DNA of 8,109 bases from Bacteroidales bacterium UBA1216 (GTDB lineage: Bacteria; Bacteroidota; Bacteroidia; Bacteroidales; Paludibacteraceae), in the NCBI GenBank assembly GCA_002309255.1, contig DBXI01000031.1, positions 1 to 8,109 of the forward strand, read 5' to 3'. The notes under the pieces are model-generated. The model was given only the letters and a program-made list of their open reading frames with translations, ran no database searches and was not told where the DNA came from. Of this stretch, positions 6,501 to 8,109 are shown piece after piece (position 1 is the first letter of the stretch; every line of letters begins with the position of its first letter). Both the position numbers and the translations under genes were made by a program.

Positions 6501-8109
6501 GCATCCATTGAATAGGGATCGTAGTAACCTGACTGGCAGTAGTTATGTCCCTCAGCCAGGTGGTCCAGTCCGCCAATCACGGTTACAGCCTCGGGTATGG
6601 CGAAGGTATTGGTACGCACATGGTCCTCCTCGCCGAAGGCGTTACGGTAGGGCACATACTCGCCCTGCCCGAGGAAGACCTCGAAGCGCTTGTTGCGGTA
6701 CATCGGGTTCTTCTGGCGCAGCGTTGTGATGTACGTGAACGCATCCCCCAGACGGTGGAAAGGATTGAGGAACGATGAGCCCATCTGCTTGTACATGAGC
6801 GAGGTCTCGTCGGTATTCGTATTATCCTGCAGCACACGTGCGGCATTGGAGCCCAGCAACTCGGTGTGAACCACATACAGGCGGAACATGGCGCGGCTCA
6901 GGTCCGGCTCAATGAGGAACGTTCGGTTCACGGCACGTGCGCCCATCTCAATGAAGTCATTGTCCTTGACAGACAGAGTATCGTCCCAGTAATACGGGCG
7001 GTGAATGCCCGGCAGGCTCCATGTCAGTCGGCTCACGCCGGCTATATCGGTCGAGTCGAGGGTCGTATACTGCTCGCTGAACGAACGCCAGTCGGTATAT
7101 GTCATACCGGCGCGTGCCAGCGTAGAGGACATCTCTATCGGGTAGTATAGCAATTCGTTGAAGATGTCCTTCCGGTCCCAACGCACACCTTCGGTCTCGG
7201 TGGCGGAGAGCTCCACGTTGCCCTGGCCCTCTATCTTACGCACCTCCACGCCCGAGAACATGATAGGATAGTCGGAGTGGGCGGCTATCTCTGCCGAGGT
7301 GAACTGACCGGCCACGTTGGCGAAATCGTTGCTCTCGTTCTTCCATAGCACCGAGGAGTTGACGCGTACGTTCTTGTCGAACCACAATCCTCCGGCACGG
7401 ACCGTGGCGGTGTTATGGCAGACGGTTGAGGTGAATATACGTGCGTGGTTGGCGGCCTCGGGATCATCGTCATCCGGCTCTTCGACATATATACCTCCGC
7501 CCGTAGCAGCCGTATTGCCGCGAACAATCGTGCCGCTGACCAGTGCACCGGGTTTCATGTACAAGCCGCCGCCGAAGCTCAGGGCCTCGTTGTTCTGGAT
7601 GACGCAGTTGCGGATATGCGCGTAGCCGGTCACCACAGCCGCAGCACCCAGTCGGTCGTCGGCATCGGGCGAGTTGGCAAAACCGTCTTCAATAAATACG
7701 CCATCCAGAACCGCGCGGTCCTTCTCGTCGGTCATAACGGCGAGTTGGCCGGTCTGTTGTACCTTGTTGCCGGCGACGGTCTCGGTGTATAGTTTCTGGT
7801 TCGGAGCGAACAGGTCGTTGGTGAAGGTAACCACGTGGTAGGCATTGCCGTCCGCGCCTGTCGGCGAATAGGTCTTGCCGGACAGAATGGTACGGAACGT
7901 AAGCGGGTCACGCTCATCCACCAGCACAGCACCGGCTGTACCCTCAGGCACTGTTTCTCCATCCTTCTCATAATGGTAATAGTCCGTCGAGTAGCCGCCA
8001 AGCACCTGTACACCGTGAGGGATAATAAAGGAGTAGTCCAGAGGATTGTCAACATATCCGGGCACAGAGTGTTTGGTAGAGCGCGTAGCCGTATAGGTGG
8101 CTGGAGTGG
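320..8109 (-). CDS. Giant multi-module beta-helix surface protein with T9SS-type C-terminus (N-terminus outside window)
   Basis: The frame is open from the window edge to a TAG stop at 322-320. The residues before the GTG at 8065-8063 (TPATYTATRSTKHS) run straight into module 1, so that GTG is internal and the real start lies outside. Residues below are numbered from that GTG. Four modules end at about residues 379, 1192, 1686 and 2026. Each ends in a variant of a D/E-x-G-A-Y/F-E closing motif (MGARAV, MGIYEYQ, ERGAYECQ, DNGAFETW), as in choice-of-anchor-Q beta-helix proteins. Modules 1-3 carry GG-A/G-I and NC-x-F-x-x-N turns like those of chlamydial Pmp repeats. A region with a GWNMKGLPW motif (about 2274) follows, then a T9SS-like sorting domain (2516-2581). 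By family knowledge such proteins cross the outer membrane by T9SS and are anchored or released. The ligand or substrate is unknown, and I see no catalytic motif. An adhesin or structural role is inference. Confidence 0.93.
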   Translation of the reverse strand, partial: TPATYTATRSTKHSVPGYVDNPLDYSFIIPHGVQVLGGYSTDYYHYEKDGETVPEGTAGAVLVDERDPLTFRTILSGKTYSPTGADGNAYHVVTFTNDLFAPNQKLYTETVAGNKVQQTGQLAVMTDEKDRAVLDGVFIEDGFANSPDADDRLGAAAVVTGYAHIRNCVIQNNEALSFGGGLYMKPGALVSGTIVRGNTAATGGGIYVEEPDDDDPEAANHARIFTSTVCHNTATVRAGGLWFDKNVRVNSSVLWKNESNDFANVAGQFTSAEIAAHSDYPIMFSGVEVRKIEGQGNVELSATETEGVRWDRKDIFNELLYYPIEMSSTLARAGMTYTDWRSFSEQYTTLDSTDIAGVSRLTWSLPGIHRPYYWDDTLSVKDNDFIEMGARAVNRTFLIEPDLSRAMFRLYVVHTELLGSNAARVLQDNTNTDETSLMYKQMGSSFLNPFHRLGDAFTYITTLRQKNPMYRNKRFEVFLGQGEYVPYRNAFGEEDHVRTNTFAIPEAVTVIGGLDHLAEGHNYCQSGYYDPYSMDAPLGGSEDVVVTTPEGTFTLNNASTVTIQDSREMEDYNKNSVIEPWEFAKRSTMTGNTVDNDEQTHVYHVITCYADSTQLGPLPVKYRNYNSETHRLYNPIGTKDVANFSRECEQSKGARSIILDGVTIQGGYANQLDQVDYQGHAYNKKTYFRGGGIFVDGNWTQDFEEQEYSIPNVTDPAAHNILLVIRNCEFKDNMAGNGGAIYSNGDLHIHTSHFAQNYSQGPMSALDQSLIPWTAGGCIATNAICGVANCLFDNNEAKRGLYPITIDQNSDEYIEDADVRQGFAGVISAARQSKVKAINCHFVKNKAVAYPAIFNFRGNQIYSTADSMHFAFNCLFWGNEATGLDHTNASAEAKALFNSKYNHQPDGVMHYEKPQFDRYNQLYNTYLRMVEDNYLNPQIPDTLDALRALANRIEGVYFSAYQEGKGLGVAMPKPDAFVKHEGEAVTEYRAMPMPLKGDGTADLSNMFTRVKGNHNVLVADDNDANAGLHFVQPSTITGVDGFEETADWVMARINPSTDNGWGFFHQTVTRTVDWYEIYSPNNDNYASAHYAPNETGMTDAETALAILQTTNVDKYTADPEAFIFPIYGVDTATLQDESAVESLYNYYSHEINSRFSTQLMPTGKQSYMRYTREGDSGTNNMLRISSYPKQGIDSVYIDMGIYEYQYVQLRLPGSEVDTMWVTTTPRADVVADGTTWEKATDRLQDAIDWLMLSHNNHDKYVCLLGGTYTPQTMFDNCYTFRVAVPTDMMQLYLPDGAENDRDYSIPSITFLGGWSTESAEEGRDIEKYPTILEMRDRVVPEAQNQLFVIDDMTRQFMQRTFRATDFRRDTTVIPVTFDGITFVNPHAIQDLNDGINAEKLTENGGAAIYYRFQRQYHDQGGMLAPNMDVPLYPRKEVITGSMKMELPKLTISNCIFMDNGRRSVRAANRASAVRIDQGGGDALIVNSLFHSNAGAPIFAPVPANAANLTDVPNRVRIINSTFALNDGHVTLGYGGSEIHNSLIWMDDLLADTLTQFTIGAVNYNRDSNTAANDSITNNAVYGVFDNDPTWHNESLTSNNKDVYVGPNFVDPDLDANTSELRRARDFRLNPAVRTMNMADTALYKRKVFANKYAPTPSESVFWQRAIGLHHTVTGIASDTELAMKSRLHGMGMERGAYECQALLQRVLYVQPTKLAALAGDGSSWQKAFGQGQLQNAIDVASVYSYLNRNAPNLEDRRAFVFVKGSYDAAPEDVVYARDGVYIYGSLSNRFSDTIYLNEEQEFDNFECVRFTHQVRAQRAEVASPSATPTRIRGVMTSGEQFLSGFAMDGFIIDGTNMTYTESPVTIDNDSMAMRNCIITNCHTTGAPVVNLNHGIIYNSLIYGNHATTTVRMGSLGLLINATVINDTEDGVALDGTGTRDGNVQNTIAVGAADSRAMFAPYLTANTPYTLPAYLTQYPALAWQLHEHSAHINDGTDGAYLPAQYRMYVLSGFINMGVDRDILGNPRTIGAGIDNGAFETWRVDKNQVAELTSITNAMLDEYDIRDAMTGDRSGAERRNSFNEHFGGNQYPHQGSVVYLMDSSTITMAYDDPEDFQDLIIRPAYMLLKPGASFYGNGHDVQLSYLAAEKRFDNRRYAMTAFPFNYSVENITSTSYNHATDALNAHPSPLTFTTYRYDGMARSAKDYVFRDDNSEAWLRVDTVNRTANEGYLMDFGTAVDTTLRFTAFAPLGQYVYTELNTDKYVYLSRYDYRTAGTGAELNFTRQENMGWNMKGLPWLVSNYRTDTILNEGNFLRQMHIPHIFYQMDGAGEYLTSGSNMYTARSWDQGATMSMGSAFFTQTATVADSEQVTFHLPLHCRNQRATRPIMLVSARNHTCDLVTVMPDSTASHNIRYTYGRDGVKWIADDDALQIYMLDQTRLARISLLGAAPTNTDIPLGLTLPHDETITFSLPEAQAFADYNYIWLIDYQTRSYTNLLEQPYNVSLNAGTYNNRFALRIGGYPATTHDGKRQYFVFVKEHVLHVSGLIAGDRITVYAPDGKLVTRAIADNALYTTTLPIESGYVVRVNDYTQKVILP
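521..1987 (-). other. Pre-CTD beta-rich region with a GWN motif
   Basis: This encodes about residues 2027-2515. It has no NC-x-F-x-x-N coils. It includes KPGASFYGNGHDVQ, AMTAFPFNYSVENI, a tyrosine-rich stretch (YVYTELNTDKYVYLSRYDY), QENMGWNMKGLPW (W at 2275) and MGSAFFTQ, and ends in FALRIGGYP. The GWN-x-x-GxPW segment resembles the 'GWNLIGNPF' motif common in the last few hundred residues of Bacteroidota T9SS cargo. By analogy the region is a beta-sandwich spacer carrying the sorting domain. I cannot assign an enzymatic role. Confidence 0.55.
1988..3007 (-). other. Beta-helix module 4 (shortest, about 340 residues)
   Basis: This encodes about residues 1687-2026. It begins with VLYVQPTK and DGSSWQKAFGQGQLQNAID, then FVFVKGSYDA and GVYIYGSLS. 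The core has FAMDGFIIDGTN, RNCIITNC, IIYNSLIYGN, LINATVIND and VQNTIAVG. It closes with the choice-of-anchor-Q signature: GFINMGVDRDILGNPRTIG followed by a DNGAFETW end. It lacks the GGAI turns of modules 1-3, and its glycine codons are mainly GGA rather than GGC. It therefore seems to have a different history from the modules before it. Confidence 0.72.
3008..4489 (-). other. Beta-helix module 3 (about 495 residues)
   Basis: This encodes about residues 1193-1686 and is the clearest copy of the module. It contains a strand MWVTTTP, then DGTTWEKATDRLQDAIDWL, KYVCLLGGTYTPQ, ITFLGGWSTES, PTILEM, VTFDGITFVNPH and NGGAAIYY. The coils SNCIFMDN, VNSLFHSN and INSTFALNDG, then IHNSLIWMDD, precede the closing MERGAYECQ. 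The order matches the widespread Bacteroidota surface beta-helix architecture, with a 'vakGtY.p' strand, a 'GGf' turn, 'LdGf.i', NC-x-F-x-x-N coils and 'D.GAyE'. Glycine codons here are still mainly GGC/GGT, as in modules 1 and 2. Confidence 0.72.
4490..6928 (-). other. Beta-helix module 2 (largest, about 810 residues)
   Basis: This encodes about residues 380-1192. The opening is a LYVV strand, then NPFHRLGDAFTYI, VFLGQGEYVPY and AVTVIGGLDHL. These are counterparts of the W..A...LQ.AI / V..GTY / V.GG elements of module 3. The helix core has ILDGVTIQGGYAN, GGGIFVD, RNCEFKDNMAGNGGAIYSN, SHFAQN, ANCLFDNN, INCHFVKN and FNCLFWGN, a dense run of Pmp-like F-x-x-N and GGAI turns. A long segment without obvious coil motifs (about residues 870-1170) follows before the closing IDMGIYEYQ. 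It may be an inserted domain or a degenerate part of the helix. Its function is not recognisable. Confidence 0.7.
6929..8109 (-). other. Beta-helix module 1 (N-terminal part cut by window edge)
   Basis: This encodes residues up to about 379. It starts with an IPHGVQVLGGY strand-turn that matches the 'f.ip.gv.v.GG' opening seen again in the later modules. It continues with a LSGKTY segment, AVLDGVFIEDGFAN, the coils RNCVIQNNEALSFGGGLYM and GNTAATGGGIYVEEP, and a closing FIEMGARAV. The preceding module core (W..A...LQ.AI and GTY-type motifs) should lie just outside the window. An acidic patch (EEPDDDDPEA) follows the second GGGIY turn and could bind cations, but this is a guess. The module assignment rests on motif repetition within the protein, not on a database match. 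Confidence 0.7.

Noticed and set aside
8063..8065. GTG as the start of the giant gene
   Set aside because: The frame stays open upstream to the window edge, and the upstream residues continue the module. The GTG is most likely an internal valine.
1..8109. CRISPR array, tRNA, rRNA, insertion sequence or phage genes
   Set aside because: No regularly spaced repeats of suitable length, no cloverleaf-like sequence, no transposase or integrase motifs, and almost the whole window is one coding frame.

Overview
The window looks like Bacteroidota DNA, most likely Bacteroidales. The evidence is a Bacteroidota-type promoter (TTTG, 20 nt, TACTTTTG), a very large modular surface protein ending in what looks like a type IX secretion (T9SS) sorting domain, and moderately GC-rich coding DNA. 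No genus can be named from the sequence.

Layout, all on the minus strand. Positions 8109 to 320 (96% of the window) are one uninterrupted reading frame that is already open at the right edge. It is therefore the C-terminal part (at least 2595 codons) of a still larger protein. It reads as four successive parallel beta-helix modules of the choice-of-anchor-Q / chlamydial-Pmp-like style. These are followed by a roughly 490-residue beta-rich region and a roughly 65-residue C-terminal sorting-type domain. Positions 319 to 92 are a 228-bp intergenic region with an unusually high density of signals: tandem in-frame stops made by a 9-nt repeat, helically phased GGCAAT motifs, an inverted repeat, an intrinsic terminator that physically overlaps the promoter of the next gene, a perfect 14-bp palindrome, and three tandem 8-mers directly before the next start codon. 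Positions 91 to 1 hold the first 30 codons of that next gene, which I do not recognise.

How the parts work together (inference): the giant gene encodes an exported, probably surface-anchored or secreted protein, perhaps an adhesin or a structural surface molecule. The next gene seems to be a separate transcription unit with its own promoter, insulated from the giant gene by the terminator. Glycine codon choice changes sharply near position 3000, close to the boundary between modules 3 and 4, which suggests a mosaic origin. I see no RNA genes, insertion sequences, CRISPR arrays or defence systems.
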